Positions 50,695-59,852 of a stretch of 64,000 nt of DNA are shown here, piece by piece. The first letter of the stretch is position 1, and every line of letters begins with the position of its first letter. The notes under the pieces are model-generated. The model saw only the letters and a list, made by a program, of their open reading frames with translations. It did no database searches and was not told the origin of the DNA. The translations under genes were made by a program, and so were the position numbers. Source of the stretch: JANYBT01 sp038211475 (GTDB lineage Bacteria > Acidobacteriota > Terriglobia > Terriglobales > Acidobacteriaceae); contig JBBQVN010000005.1 in NCBI GenBank assembly GCA_038211475.1, positions 1-64,000 on the forward strand, in the 5' to 3' direction.

Positions 50695-53322
50695 CTAGGC
50701 TTTTTCCAACTGCGCATACTTCTCTACCAGCTTCTTCAAACCGAAGCGAGGGAATTGTACCGTAAGTTTGGCCTCTTCCCCGTCCCCTTCGCGCTGATAG
50801 ACCGTGCCTTCTCCATACTTGGGGTGGCGGACGCGTTGCCCGGGGCGGAATCCACGTTTGCCAGTGGGGTCCTCCAACGGCATTTTCGGTGCCGTAAACT
50901 TCTTGCCTTGCGAAGCAAAAAACTCGGCGATGTTATTAATCGAATTGTAGGTCTTGCCCGCGAAGTTGGCTTGCTTCTGGGCCGGCGCAGAATTCCAGTT
51001 CGCGCTCTGGTCTTCGTCCTCGTAAGAGTAGTGCGCCTTGGACTTTTGCGGACGCGGGTACGCAGAGCCCATCGGGTTCGAACTCCGGCCGCGTGAGGCT
51101 GATCGAGACGTCCCCAGGTCTTCCAGGAGGGCTCCAGGCACTTCCTCCAGAAAACGTGACGGGATGCTCGCCTCAGGCATGTCGGTACCATAGCGCCGCC
51201 GATACACCGCGCGGGTCAGGATGAGTTGATCCATAGCGCGCGTCATACCCACGTAGCACAGGCGGCGTTCTTCTTCGATGGAGTCGGGTTCCATGAATGT
51301 GCGGGAATGCGGGAACAGGCCTTCTTCCAATCCGCACAGAAACACCAGGGGAAACTCGAGTCCTTTGGCAGCGTGCAAAGTCATCAGTGTGATCTGTGCC
51401 CCCTCGTCGTACTGGTCGGCATCGCTAACCAGCGCGGCATGGTCGAGGAACTGTTCGAGCGTTTCACCCCGGTCGCGCGAATCCATGGCCGCGTTGACCA
51501 GTTCGCGCAGGTTTTCAATGCGCGAGAAAGCCTCCGGCGTGTCCTCCTCTTCAAGTTGCTTGATGTAGCCGGTGCGATCAATCAAGAATTTAAGGATCTC
51601 AGCAGCCGTCGCGGCTGAACCAGGGGCCCGGAACCCCGCTACAGCACTGTCGTCAGCGGTTTCGATGACGGGCTCTCTCTGGTCCTCCGACTGCAACGCG
51701 GCCGGATCGAATTCGATAGGGTCGTGCGCCGCGAAATCAAAACTGAGGGAGCCAGGTTCGAAGTCAGTCGGGTCGCCCGCCTCGCCGGTTTCCGCCGGGG
51801 TGGCAATTTCCAGATCCGCACCCTCGGAGTTTGCACCCTCCTCCAACCGTTGCGCGAAGTCCCCAGATAGCATGGCGCGTCCGTCCTCGATTAAGTCGCG
51901 AAAGCCCTTGAGCGCCACAAGTGCCCGTTGAGGCAGCAACTGCTTGCGAATCGCCTCTCCCAAGGAGCCCCAGAGAGACAAGCCGGTCTCCAGTCCCAGC
52001 CTCTCGATGATCTCAATAGTGCTTTTGCCGATGCCGCGGGTGGGCGTGTTGATGACCCGCAGCAGCGAGATACTGTCATCCGGATTCTGGATTACTTTGA
52101 GGTACGAAGTCATGTCTTTGACTTCGGCGCGCTCGTAAAACGAAAAACCGCCGACCACGTGATACTTCATCTGGTAGCGCCGCATGGCCTCTTCAAACAA
52201 GCGAGACTGCGAGTTCGTCCGATAGAGCACCGCAGCCTTCGCCATCTCGTTCTTCTCCGTGGACTCGCGAACATAGCGGGCGATTGAATCCGCGACAAAC
52301 AGCGCTTCGTTCTCGCCGTCAGGCGCTTCGTAGTATCCCAGCCTGGCGCCCCCTTGGCGCGCTGTCCACAGGTTTTTGCCCTTGCGCCTCACGTTGTTTG
52401 CGACCACGGTCGAAGCGGCCTGCAGAATGTTCTGTGTCGAGCGGTAATTTTGTTCCAGGCGGATAATCTTGGCTTCCGGGAAATCGCGTTCAAACTCTAA
52501 AATGTTGCGGATGTCCGCCCCACGCCAGGAATAAATCGACTGATCTTCGTCCCCGACGGCGCACACATTGTGGTGCGCACCCAGCAGGCACATCAGCTCA
52601 TATTGGGGCCGGTTGGTGTCCTGGTACTCATCCACCAGAAGATATTGAAAGCGCCGGTTGTAGTATTCCCGGACCTCGCCCACGGCCTTAAGCAGGCGCA
52701 CGGTTTCCAGCAGCAGATCGTCGAAGTCGAAGGCGTTGGCGCGCAACAGTTCCTTGCGATACTCAGCATAGATGTGGGCGACGCGCTCGTTGTTGGGGTC
52801 GTCCGATTTCAAGTACGCTTCCTGCGGGTCGAGCATGTGGTTCTTGGCCCAGGAGATACGCGACAGCACATTGCGCGGCGTGAGTTGTTTGTCGTCCACC
52901 CCGAGGCGGCGCATTACGGCTTTGACGATTTGCTGTTGGTCGCTCTCGTCGTAGATGACGAAATCTTTGCGGTGGCCGATGGGCTTTCCGCCCGGGGTCG
53001 CTGCCGGGATGCGCAGTTTCTCAATGTCGCGCCGCAACACTCGCACGCAAAACGAGTGAAAAGTCGAGATGACCGGCTTGGCGATGCTGAGCCCTCCCGC
53101 CAGTTTTTCCACCCGCTCGGCCATTTCCGAGGCCGCTTTGTTGGTGAAGGTAACGGCCAGAATCGCCTCAGGCATGACGCCGACATTTTCAATGAGATGG
53201 GCGATGCGGTAGGTGATAGCGCGAGTCTTCCCGCTGCCCGCCCCGGCCAGGATCAGCACGGGGCCCTGCACCGTTTCTACCGCCTCGCGCTGTTGGGGGT
53301 TCAAATCGTCAAGAAAGGGCAA
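50695..53322 (-). CDS. pcrA: UvrD/PcrA-type ATP-dependent DNA helicase
   Basis: About 875 residues from TTG 53322 (GGAG upstream); the longer open frame to 53496 would overlap hslV and is rejected. The SF1A motifs are in order: Q-motif 'LPFLDDLNPQQREAVE', Walker A 'ILAGAGSGKTRAITYRIA', 'LAVTFTNKAASEMAERV', Walker B 'YLLVDEYQDTNRPQYELM', 'VGDEDQSIYSWRGADIRNIL', 'TLHAAKGLEFPLVFLCGLEE' and 'RRLCYVGMTRAMDQLILTRA'. The C-terminus has the PcrA RNAP-interacting Tudor-like domain ('GQRVRHPKYGEGTVYQREGD'). It unwinds 3'-5' in repair and RNAP backtracking. An acidic insertion of roughly 75 residues interrupts the 2B region, which is unusual. Confidence 0.95.
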   Translation of the reverse strand: MPFLDDLNPQQREAVETVQGPVLILAGAGSGKTRAITYRIAHLIENVGVMPEAILAVTFTNKAASEMAERVEKLAGGLSIAKPVISTFHSFCVRVLRRDIEKLRIPAATPGGKPIGHRKDFVIYDESDQQQIVKAVMRRLGVDDKQLTPRNVLSRISWAKNHMLDPQEAYLKSDDPNNERVAHIYAEYRKELLRANAFDFDDLLLETVRLLKAVGEVREYYNRRFQYLLVDEYQDTNRPQYELMCLLGAHHNVCAVGDEDQSIYSWRGADIRNILEFERDFPEAKIIRLEQNYRSTQNILQAASTVVANNVRRKGKNLWTARQGGARLGYYEAPDGENEALFVADSIARYVRESTEKNEMAKAAVLYRTNSQSRLFEEAMRRYQMKYHVVGGFSFYERAEVKDMTSYLKVIQNPDDSISLLRVINTPTRGIGKSTIEIIERLGLETGLSLWGSLGEAIRKQLLPQRALVALKGFRDLIEDGRAMLSGDFAQRLEEGANSEGADLEIATPAETGEAGDPTDFEPGSLSFDFAAHDPIEFDPAALQSEDQREPVIETADDSAVAGFRAPGSAATAAEILKFLIDRTGYIKQLEEEDTPEAFSRIENLRELVNAAMDSRDRGETLEQFLDHAALVSDADQYDEGAQITLMTLHAAKGLEFPLVFLCGLEEGLFPHSRTFMEPDSIEEERRLCYVGMTRAMDQLILTRAVYRRRYGTDMPEASIPSRFLEEVPGALLEDLGTSRSASRGRSSNPMGSAYPRPQKSKAHYSYEDEDQSANWNSAPAQKQANFAGKTYNSINNIAEFFASQGKKFTAPKMPLEDPTGKRGFRPGQRVRHPKYGEGTVYQREGDGEEAKLTVQFPRFGLKKLVEKYAQLEKA

Positions 53323-53379
53323 AAATCCGGCTCCGGCGTGCTCTCTACATGCAATTTTACACGCTGTAGCCTCATCCCA

Positions 53380-53405
53380 TTGAATCCTTTGGCCGCTGCT
53401 ATAAT
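53380..53405 (+). promoter_or_regulatory. Candidate promoter for hslVU
   Basis: A perfect TATAAT (53400-53405) lies 15 bases before the hslV ATG, with TTGAAT at 53380-53385 as a possible -35 at a short 14-base spacing. The leader would be very short, and no ribosome site is visible before the ATG. Low confidence. Confidence 0.35.
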
Positions 53406-53419
53406 CAAAAGATAACTTA

Positions 53420-54007
53420 ATGAGTCCCAAGCGCGTATTGCAACCAATTCGGGCAGAAGAGCCCGCCAAACCAACCCGCCTGATTCGCTCCACCACAGTC
53501 CTCTGCGTGCGCCGCGAAGGCCATATTGTGATGGCCGGCGATGGGCAAGTGACGTTGGGCGATTCCGTGATTAAACATGGGGCGCGGAAGATCCGCCGCC
53601 TCTACCAAGACAAGATCCTTGCTGGATTCGCCGGCTCAACCGCCGATGCGTTTTCTCTATTCAGCCGCTTTGAGGCCAAACTCGACCAATATCACGGCAA
53701 CCTGGGTCGCGGCGCTGTGGAGCTCGCCAAAGACTGGCGCACCGACAAATTTTTGCGGCATCTGGAAGCGCTGTTGCTGGTGGCCGACAAGGAACAGACC
53801 TTCCTGCTGAGCGGTCAGGGCGACGTGATCGAGCCTGACAGTGGAATTGCGGCAATCGGCAGCGGTGGTCCATTTGCGCAAGCGGCCGCCCAGGCGCTGG
53901 CCGATCACACCCAGCTTTCCTCCCGGCAAATCGCCGAGGAAGCTATGAAAATCGCCGGCCGCATGTGCATCTATACCAACGATTGGGTCACCATTGAGGA
54001 ATTGTAG
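53420..54007 (+). CDS. hslV: ATP-dependent protease proteolytic subunit HslV
   Basis: 195 residues. HslV is the N-terminal-nucleophile protease of the HslVU (ClpQY) complex. The catalytic Thr is in 'RSTTVLCVRREGHIVMAGDG', followed by 'QVTLGDSVIKHGARKIRRLY' and 'LLSGQGDVIEPDSGIAAIGS', all standard. The predicted ATG leaves 24 residues before the first Thr, whereas E. coli HslV begins at the Thr after Met removal, so a propeptide must be cleaved or the start is wrong; no other start codon is seen between. It lies directly upstream of hslU on the same strand, 44 bases apart, and divergently from pcrA. Confidence 0.95.
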   Translation: MSPKRVLQPIRAEEPAKPTRLIRSTTVLCVRREGHIVMAGDGQVTLGDSVIKHGARKIRRLYQDKILAGFAGSTADAFSLFSRFEAKLDQYHGNLGRGAVELAKDWRTDKFLRHLEALLLVADKEQTFLLSGQGDVIEPDSGIAAIGSGGPFAQAAAQALADHTQLSSRQIAEEAMKIAGRMCIYTNDWVTIEEL

Positions 54008-54051
54008 GACCGGCCGGGCGCGGGCCTGACGGCTTCCGGCTCTGAATCATT

Positions 54052-55461
54052 ATGGCTATTTATCTCCCCTCCACCGCAGATGAAGAACAGGTAACGCTCG
54101 ACGACCTGACTCCGCGTGAGATCGTCACCGAACTGGACAAGTATGTAATTGGCCAGCATGCCGCCAAGCGCGCGGTGGCCATCGCGCTGCGGAACCGCAT
54201 GCGCCGCCAGAAGCTTACCCCGGAACTCGCCGAAGAAGTGATTCCCAAGAACATCATCATGATCGGGCCGACCGGCGTGGGAAAGACCGAGATCGCTCGG
54301 CGCCTGGCGAAGCTCGCTGGCTCGCCATTTTTGAAGGTGGAGGCCTCGAAGTTCACCGAAGTCGGCTACGTGGGGCGCGATGTTGAGTCCATGATTCGCG
54401 ACTTGGTGGAAATCGCCATTGAGATGGTGCGCGAAGAAAAGCTGGAAGACGTCGCCGACAAAGCCGAACTCAACGCCGAAGAACGTTTGCTCGATCTGCT
54501 TCTGCCGCCTGCGAATCCGCGGCCCGTGGAGCCCACCGGCGGCGTGGTCCTGGAGGGCGCGCCCGTCATTGAAGAGTCCGGTTCCCGCACTCGCGAAAAG
54601 CTGCGCCAGCAGTTGCGCGAGGGCAAACTAGATGACCGCACCGTCGAAGTTGAGGTCCGCGAAAAGAATTTTCCTTCCTTTGAAATCATCTCCAACCAGG
54701 GCATGGAGGAGATGGACGTCAACATTAAAGACATGCTGCCCAACATCTTCGGCCAGCGCACCAAGAAGCGGAAGATGAAGGTCAACGAGGCCTTCGAATA
54801 CCTGATTCAGGAAGAAGAGCAGCGCCTGATCGATATGGACCAGGTCACCCGCATGGCGATTGACCGGGTGGAGAACTCTGGGATTGTGTTCCTCGACGAA
54901 ATCGACAAGATCGCTGGGCGCGAGAGCGGTCACGGCCCGGACGTTTCCCGCGAAGGTGTGCAGCGCGACATCCTTCCCATCGTTGAGGGAACGACAGTCA
55001 ACACCCGCTATGGCATGGTCCGCACCGACCACATTTTGTTTATCGCTGCCGGCGCGTTCCACGTCTCCAAACCCAGCGACCTCATCCCCGAGCTGCAAGG
55101 CCGCTTTCCAATCCGCGTGGAGTTGCAATCGCTCACCATGGAAGACTTTGTGCGCATTCTGACTGAGCCCAAGTCGTCGCTGGTGAAACAATACGTCGCG
55201 TTGCTCGACACCGAGAGCGTAAAGTTGGAGTTCACTCCCGAATCGCTAAGCGAAGTTGCGCGATTTGCCTTCCGGGTGAACGAGGGCACAGAAAACATTG
55301 GGGCCCGGCGCTTGCACACCATCATGGAACGCGTGCTGGATGAAATCAGTTTCGACGCGCCGGAGAAGAAGGGTCAGCAGGTCATCATCGACGCCGATTA
55401 CGTGCGCAAGACGCTGAGCGAGATTGTGAAAGACCAGGACTTGTCGCGCTACATTCTGTAG
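54052..55461 (+). CDS. hslU: ATP-dependent protease ATPase subunit HslU
   Basis: 469 residues. HslU is the AAA+ unfoldase that feeds HslV. It starts with 'TPREIVTELDKYVIGQHAAK'. Walker A is 'IGPTGVGKT' (72-79), Walker B 'GIVFLDEIDKIAGRESGHGP', and the I-domain is between about 110 and 270 with a longer acidic/proline stretch than E. coli. The sensor/arginine-finger area is 'PELQGRFPIRVELQSLTMED', and the C-terminal 'LSRYIL' matches the tail that inserts into HslV. The ATG 54052 follows hslV by 44 bases; the two form an operon. Confidence 0.97.
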   Translation: MAIYLPSTADEEQVTLDDLTPREIVTELDKYVIGQHAAKRAVAIALRNRMRRQKLTPELAEEVIPKNIIMIGPTGVGKTEIARRLAKLAGSPFLKVEASKFTEVGYVGRDVESMIRDLVEIAIEMVREEKLEDVADKAELNAEERLLDLLLPPANPRPVEPTGGVVLEGAPVIEESGSRTREKLRQQLREGKLDDRTVEVEVREKNFPSFEIISNQGMEEMDVNIKDMLPNIFGQRTKKRKMKVNEAFEYLIQEEEQRLIDMDQVTRMAIDRVENSGIVFLDEIDKIAGRESGHGPDVSREGVQRDILPIVEGTTVNTRYGMVRTDHILFIAAGAFHVSKPSDLIPELQGRFPIRVELQSLTMEDFVRILTEPKSSLVKQYVALLDTESVKLEFTPESLSEVARFAFRVNEGTENIGARRLHTIMERVLDEISFDAPEKKGQQVIIDADYVRKTLSEIVKDQDLSRYIL

Positions 55462-55587
55462 CGGTTGTCAACCCGCGCGCTCGCAATTTCATCGCTACGA
55501 TCAACCGCACCACTCTCACTCCCGGGTGAACAGTGGCAGCCTTGGAACGAGCCCGCTGCCGCCGTGGTACCCTCGATTCTTCCTCGC

Positions 55588-56658
55588 ATGAGCGTCCGGT
55601 ACAAGTTTCGTGCCCTTGCTCTCCTCCTGCTTGGTCTGGAGTTCGGCTGCGCTTCGCCTGGACCTCCGCTCCCACCGTCCCTGGAACTCCCCAAACCCCC
55701 AACTGATCTTCACGCCACCCGCAAAGGTGCGACCGTTACTCTCGCCTGGACCGTTCCCCTCCAGACCACCGACCGGCAGAACCTGCGTTCCATGCCTCCC
55801 ACGCGAATTTGCCGGAACTCTGAGTCCATGAATTCCTGTGGTTCTCCGGTGGGAACGTTGCCGCCAATCGTCCGAACCCCCAAGACGACTGGCACCGCCG
55901 AGCCTGCGACTTACACGGACCACCTGCCCGGCGAGGCGCAGTCAGAAACCGCCGCAGCGACAGCAATGTATGCGGTTGAAGCGCTGAATTCCGAGGGACG
56001 GGGCGCGGGCCTCTCGAATCAAGTCATTGTGCCGGCGTTTCCCACCCAACCTCCACCAGCGGGGTTCGCAGGCGAGGTGACTTCGGAAGGAATAGCGCTG
56101 GGGTGGAGTCCTATTTCGATCGGTGGCTCCAATACCTTCCATCGCTTTTATCGTATCTACCGGCGCCCTGCAGATGCCAAGGCCAGCGTCATTGCAGGAG
56201 AAATCCCGGCGACTCCTGATCCAGGGCGTTTTGTGGACCACGGCTTCGAGTGGGAGAAACGCTACCAGTACCGAGTGTGCATCGTAACTGCGAGCGCGCA
56301 AAATGAGGCCCTTCAAGTGGAAGGCGACGACACGGCGCCCGTCGAAGTTTGGGCTCATGATGTTTTCCCTCCGGCAGTTCCGAGCGGCGTTCAGGCGGCG
56401 TTCTCCGGACCGGGCCAGCAGCCATTTATTGACTTGATATGGGCTCCTGATACGGACTCCGATCTCGCCGGATACAACATTTACCGCCGCGAAAACGATG
56501 GGCCCTCCACCCGCTTGAATACCGAGCTCGTCAAAGCTCCGGCGTATCGCGACGCGAAACTGGTCAGCGGAAAAAAATACTTCTACTCTGTCTCTGCGGT
56601 GGACGAACGCGGCAACGAGAGTTCAAAGTCAGAGGAGGCTAGTGAAAGTGTCCCCTAA
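55588..56658 (+). CDS. Fibronectin type III domain lipoprotein
   Basis: 356 residues from ATG 55588; the longer frame to 55465 is not supported. The signal peptide ends in a lipobox ('LLLLGLEFGCASPGPPLPP'), so it is a lipoprotein, probably in the periplasm or outer membrane. Three FnIII-like beta-sandwich modules are seen: 'PTDLHATRKGATVTLAWTVP', 'GFAGEVTSEGIALGWSPIS', 'VPSGVQAAFSGPGQQPFIDL', the last with 'DTDSDLAGYNIYRRE'. The role is unknown. Its stop lies inside the possible N-terminal extension of the next gene. Confidence 0.87.
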   Translation: MSVRYKFRALALLLLGLEFGCASPGPPLPPSLELPKPPTDLHATRKGATVTLAWTVPLQTTDRQNLRSMPPTRICRNSESMNSCGSPVGTLPPIVRTPKTTGTAEPATYTDHLPGEAQSETAAATAMYAVEALNSEGRGAGLSNQVIVPAFPTQPPPAGFAGEVTSEGIALGWSPISIGGSNTFHRFYRIYRRPADAKASVIAGEIPATPDPGRFVDHGFEWEKRYQYRVCIVTASAQNEALQVEGDDTAPVEVWAHDVFPPAVPSGVQAAFSGPGQQPFIDLIWAPDTDSDLAGYNIYRRENDGPSTRLNTELVKAPAYRDAKLVSGKKYFYSVSAVDERGNESSKSEEASESVP

Positions 56659-56680
56659 ACTCATCCCGCCCCCTCATCCT

Positions 56681-57475
56681 ATGAGATACTGCCGTTTCGA
56701 AATCGCCGACAGTGCCGTCTATGGCCTAGTCGAAACCGTCGGCGGCCAGGAAATGATCACCCATACCCTGGATGAGGCTCCCGCGATTGGCATTGCTCCC
56801 CGGACCCGTTACATGACACCGCTTGCTCTGCAGGAGGCGACGCTGTTGCCGGCGGTCTGCCCCTCGAAAATTGTTTGTGTTGGACGCAACTATCGAGAGC
56901 ATGCTGCCGAGCTTGGCAATGCCGTTCCGCTGGAACCCTTGCTGTTTTTCAAGCCGCCTTCTTCCCTACTGGGGCATGGCGGCGCTATCTTGCGGCCGAC
57001 GGCCATCGCTCAGCGTACCGACTACGAGGGCGAACTAGGCGTCGTCATAGGGAAGAAGTGCCACAAGTTGGCTGATGACGAAGATGTCCGTTCCTACATT
57101 CTCGGCTACACCTGCGTGAACGACTTCACCGCTCGTGACCTGCAGAACAAGGACGGCCAGTGGACGCGCGCCAAGGGGTTCGATACCTTCTGCCCGGTCG
57201 GCCCCGTGGTGACCACAGGGGGCGTCGATCCATGGCAGGGCGTGACCGTGGAAACCTACGTCAACGGCGGAGTGCGCCAGTCTGGCAACACACGGGATTT
57301 TATCTTTCCGCTTGACCTGATTATTCGTTACATCAGCCAGACCATGACTCTCGAGCCGGGGGATTTGATCGCAACCGGTACGCCGTCCGGAGTAGGCCCC
57401 GTGGTTGCGGGAGACGTAATTGAGGTCAGGGTCGAGGGCGTAGGCAGATTGCGCAACTCCGTCGCCGACCAATAG
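56681..57475 (+). CDS. Fumarylacetoacetate hydrolase (FAH) family protein
   Basis: 264 residues from ATG 56681. GTG 56642/56648, preceded by AGGAGG inside the previous coding region, would add 11-13 residues and cannot be excluded. FAH-family motifs: 'VGRNYREHAAELG', 'PLLFFKPPSSLLGHGGAI', 'TDYEGELGVVIGKKCHKL' (metal Glu pair), 'GYTCVNDFTARDLQNKDG', 'LEPGDLIATGTPSGVGPV'. Members hydrolyse or decarboxylate C-C bonds of diketo acids, for example 5-oxopent-3-ene-1,2,5-tricarboxylate decarboxylase. It acts in the cytoplasm. The exact substrate is not inferable. It follows the lipoprotein gene. Confidence 0.92.
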   Translation: MRYCRFEIADSAVYGLVETVGGQEMITHTLDEAPAIGIAPRTRYMTPLALQEATLLPAVCPSKIVCVGRNYREHAAELGNAVPLEPLLFFKPPSSLLGHGGAILRPTAIAQRTDYEGELGVVIGKKCHKLADDEDVRSYILGYTCVNDFTARDLQNKDGQWTRAKGFDTFCPVGPVVTTGGVDPWQGVTVETYVNGGVRQSGNTRDFIFPLDLIIRYISQTMTLEPGDLIATGTPSGVGPVVAGDVIEVRVEGVGRLRNSVADQ

Positions 57476-57476
57476 C

Positions 57477-58562
57477 CTACTTCATGATCACCAGTGATAC
57501 CGGCGATGTTCCCGCAGTCGTCGGAGAATTGGCGGCAGCGGTCAAGATGCCGGTGGTCGTGTCAATCTTAAAACCGGTGATATTGTTCGACGTCTCATTG
57601 ACTACAAAAATGAACTTGCCCGACGGGTCCGCCACCACAAACACCGGAGCCGACCCCGCCACGTAGGGCGATGAGTCGCCGGCAGTCGTGCTCATGATCG
57701 GCGTCGGCACACCCGTAGTTGCATCAAGGGTGTATCCCGAAACGTTGTTCGAACTCAGATTGCTAACATAAAGGTACTTGCCGGAAGGATCGACGGTCAC
57801 CGAAGAGGGATGGGTGCCCGTTCCCACGAACTGCAGCACTTGTGGCGTCAAACTTCCAGTGATCGCGTCAATAGTGAACCCTGAGACCGTGCTGTCGAGC
57901 ATGTTGGCAACGTAAAGGAACTTCCCCGCGGGATCGGCGGCGACCGCAAAAGGCCCGTTCCCCGTCGGGAAAGCGCCAACCGGAGTGAGCACGCCTGAGG
58001 CGAGTGTATAGGCTGACACGGACGCCGAATTCGCATTCGTAACGTAAACAAAGTTTCCTGACACGGTAATGCCTTGGGGAGCGTTGCCCGTGGCTGCAGG
58101 CGAACCCGTGTCGGTCAGGACGCCCGTGCTGGCGCTGATTGAATAGACCGACACGCTGTTGGACCCGCTATTCACGCAGAGCAAAACACTGCCCGCCGCA
58201 TCGATCGCCAGCGCAGTAGGGTTTCTACCGGACGCCACACGAGGCAGCACTTCTGCCAGCGCGCCAGTCACCAGGTTCACCCGGTACAAAGAAATAGTAT
58301 TGTCGCCAGCGTTGGCGGTGTAGGCGTACTGGTTGGAGGGATGCAACGCGAACGCCACCGGCGCCGTCCCAGTTTTCGAAGTGGCTTTCAGGGTCAGGCT
58401 GCCGGAGCCGTTGTCCACCTGAAAGGAGACCACCTGATTCAGCGAGGATAACGTGGCATAAGCCCAGTGGGTGGAGCTTGTGCTACCGCCGATGACGCCG
58501 CAACTGGTGATGGCAAGAAGCGAGGCCGCCACCACAAAAACCGCCAGATACCGCTGCTGCAT
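57477..58562 (-). CDS. YVTN/lactonase-type beta-propeller lipoprotein
   Basis: 361 residues from ATG 58562. A lipobox closes the signal peptide ('VVAASLLAITSCGVIGG'). Seven-bladed propeller repeats follow, about 45 residues each, with the 'P.G.F.YV.N...N.VS.Y..D..TG.L' pattern: 'HPSNQYAYTANAGDNTISLY', 'PAGKFLYVANMLDSTVSG', 'PSGKYLYVSNLSSNNVSGYT', 'PSGKFIFVVNETSNNITGFK'. It resembles the 6-phosphogluconolactonase-fold family but is a surface lipoprotein, so lactonase activity should not be assumed. It converges on the FAH gene with one base between stops. Confidence 0.88.
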   Translation of the reverse strand: MQQRYLAVFVVAASLLAITSCGVIGGSTSSTHWAYATLSSLNQVVSFQVDNGSGSLTLKATSKTGTAPVAFALHPSNQYAYTANAGDNTISLYRVNLVTGALAEVLPRVASGRNPTALAIDAAGSVLLCVNSGSNSVSVYSISASTGVLTDTGSPAATGNAPQGITVSGNFVYVTNANSASVSAYTLASGVLTPVGAFPTGNGPFAVAADPAGKFLYVANMLDSTVSGFTIDAITGSLTPQVLQFVGTGTHPSSVTVDPSGKYLYVSNLSSNNVSGYTLDATTGVPTPIMSTTAGDSSPYVAGSAPVFVVADPSGKFIFVVNETSNNITGFKIDTTTGILTAAANSPTTAGTSPVSLVIMK

Positions 58563-58732
58563 GAGTTCCAACTCCGTAGGAAAATCCCGTCACCCACACC
58601 GCCGCAGACTGACGCAATCCCGCCTCCGCCTCACACAATGGTGCCGGTGACTGAAGGCTGAAATGCGGGGTGACTAAGCTAGGTTACCACTCACTGACTG
58701 CCAGCAGACGATTCCTGAGCGAGACCGATCGC

Positions 58733-58760
58733 AAAAAAGGGACAGCCAAAAGGCTGTCCC
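58733..58760 (-). terminator. Rho-independent terminator of the sigma/PDZ operon
   Basis: A perfect 9-bp inverted repeat (58739-58747 with 58752-58760, loop of four) is followed in minus-strand reading by six T (58733-58738). It is 25 bases beyond the stop of the PDZ gene and ends the four-gene operon. Confidence 0.92.
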
Positions 58761-58784
58761 ATCAATCTGTACATGCCAAAAATT

Positions 58785-59828
58785 CTAGAATTCGGCACTC
58801 TTCATCTCTCGCCTCAGCTCTTCCATTTGTTTGGCCAGGTCTTTGCGCATTTGCTCCAGATCTGATTGCTTGAGCTTCCACTCTGCCGCAGCCTTCTTTA
58901 GTTCCGGCTGCAGTCGCGCAATCTCCACTTTGGCCTGCTGCATGGCAGCTTTGGCTTGCTCTCGCGCCGCTGGCTCCCACAAGCTCTCTTCGTCAAATAT
59001 TGCGCCCGACTCTTTCCGCTCGGGCAGCACCACGTTGATCGTCTGCTCTCGTTTTTCGCGGACAATCGTGATGGCACTGGAGGCGGACTTGCCGTTGCGT
59101 AACCAACGCACCAGATCGTCACAATCCTGCACTGGCTGGCTGTTCACTTTCACCACCACGTCGCCGGCGCGCAGGCCCGCTTTCTCCGCAGGGCTTCCCT
59201 TCGAAACTTCGCGCACCAGCACCCCATGACCACCCTTCACTCCAAAAAAATCGCCCAGCTGCGGGGTCAGATTTTCAAACATCAATCCACTACGGGTCGA
59301 AGTATGGACCATGATGACGTTAAACGGTGGGATTTGGAATCCCGGCATTGCGGGAATCTCGGGCATCTGGAAATGTTCATCTGTGACGTGAGACGTCCCC
59401 TCGTTCTTCCTGGAGTGCTTCCCGAGTTCCACTTGCAGGGTCAACGGCTGCCCATCGCGGCTCATGCCCAAAGTCACGGTGCGACCCGCAGGCGTTTCAT
59501 GGATCATGCGCCGCAGCTGTTCGCCGCTCTCAATCAGCGTCCCATTCATGGTGAGAATGACGTCGTGCTCCTTGATGCCGGCCTTTCCCGCCGGTGCATC
59601 CTGGTCCACCATGGTCACTTCAACCCCATGTTCCTCTTTCAACTTCAGGTCATGGACCCGCTCCGCAGTCACGTCATTGATGTCAACGCCCAGATAGGAG
59701 CCGGTCCCCGCGCTTTCTCCCAACAGCGAGAAGTTGTCACCCATCGGACTGATAATGCAATTCTCGGCGGCCGCATTCAGGCTCACCAGCGATAGCAGCA
59801 ACAGCGTGCATAAAACATATTTGTTCAT
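58785..59828 (-). CDS. Periplasmic double-PDZ protein with C-terminal coiled coil
   Basis: 347 residues with a signal peptide ('YVLCTLLLLSLVSLNAAAEN'). Two PDZ domains: about residues 40-135 ('SYLGVDINDVTAERVHDLKL', 'AGKAGIKEHDVILTMNGTLI') and about 170-265 ('GDFFGVKGGHGVLVREVSKG', 'AGLRAGDVVVKVNSQPVQDC'). No trypsin- or S2P-like catalytic domain is present, so it is not a protease on its own. The C-terminal about 70 residues are a Lys/Glu/Gln-rich coiled coil ('MRKDLAKQMEELRREMKS'). It is the last gene after the ECF sigma, anti-sigma and DUF4097 genes and may sense or scaffold misfolded envelope proteins. Confidence 0.9.
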   Translation of the reverse strand: MNKYVLCTLLLLSLVSLNAAAENCIISPMGDNFSLLGESAGTGSYLGVDINDVTAERVHDLKLKEEHGVEVTMVDQDAPAGKAGIKEHDVILTMNGTLIESGEQLRRMIHETPAGRTVTLGMSRDGQPLTLQVELGKHSRKNEGTSHVTDEHFQMPEIPAMPGFQIPPFNVIMVHTSTRSGLMFENLTPQLGDFFGVKGGHGVLVREVSKGSPAEKAGLRAGDVVVKVNSQPVQDCDDLVRWLRNGKSASSAITIVREKREQTINVVLPERKESGAIFDEESLWEPAAREQAKAAMQQAKVEIARLQPELKKAAAEWKLKQSDLEQMRKDLAKQMEELRREMKSAEF

Positions 59829-59852
59829 TGCAACCTCCCTGACATTATTTTC

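Noticed and set aside
52570..53415. Plus-strand frame of 281 codons
   Set aside because: It is antisense to the PcrA-like helicase.
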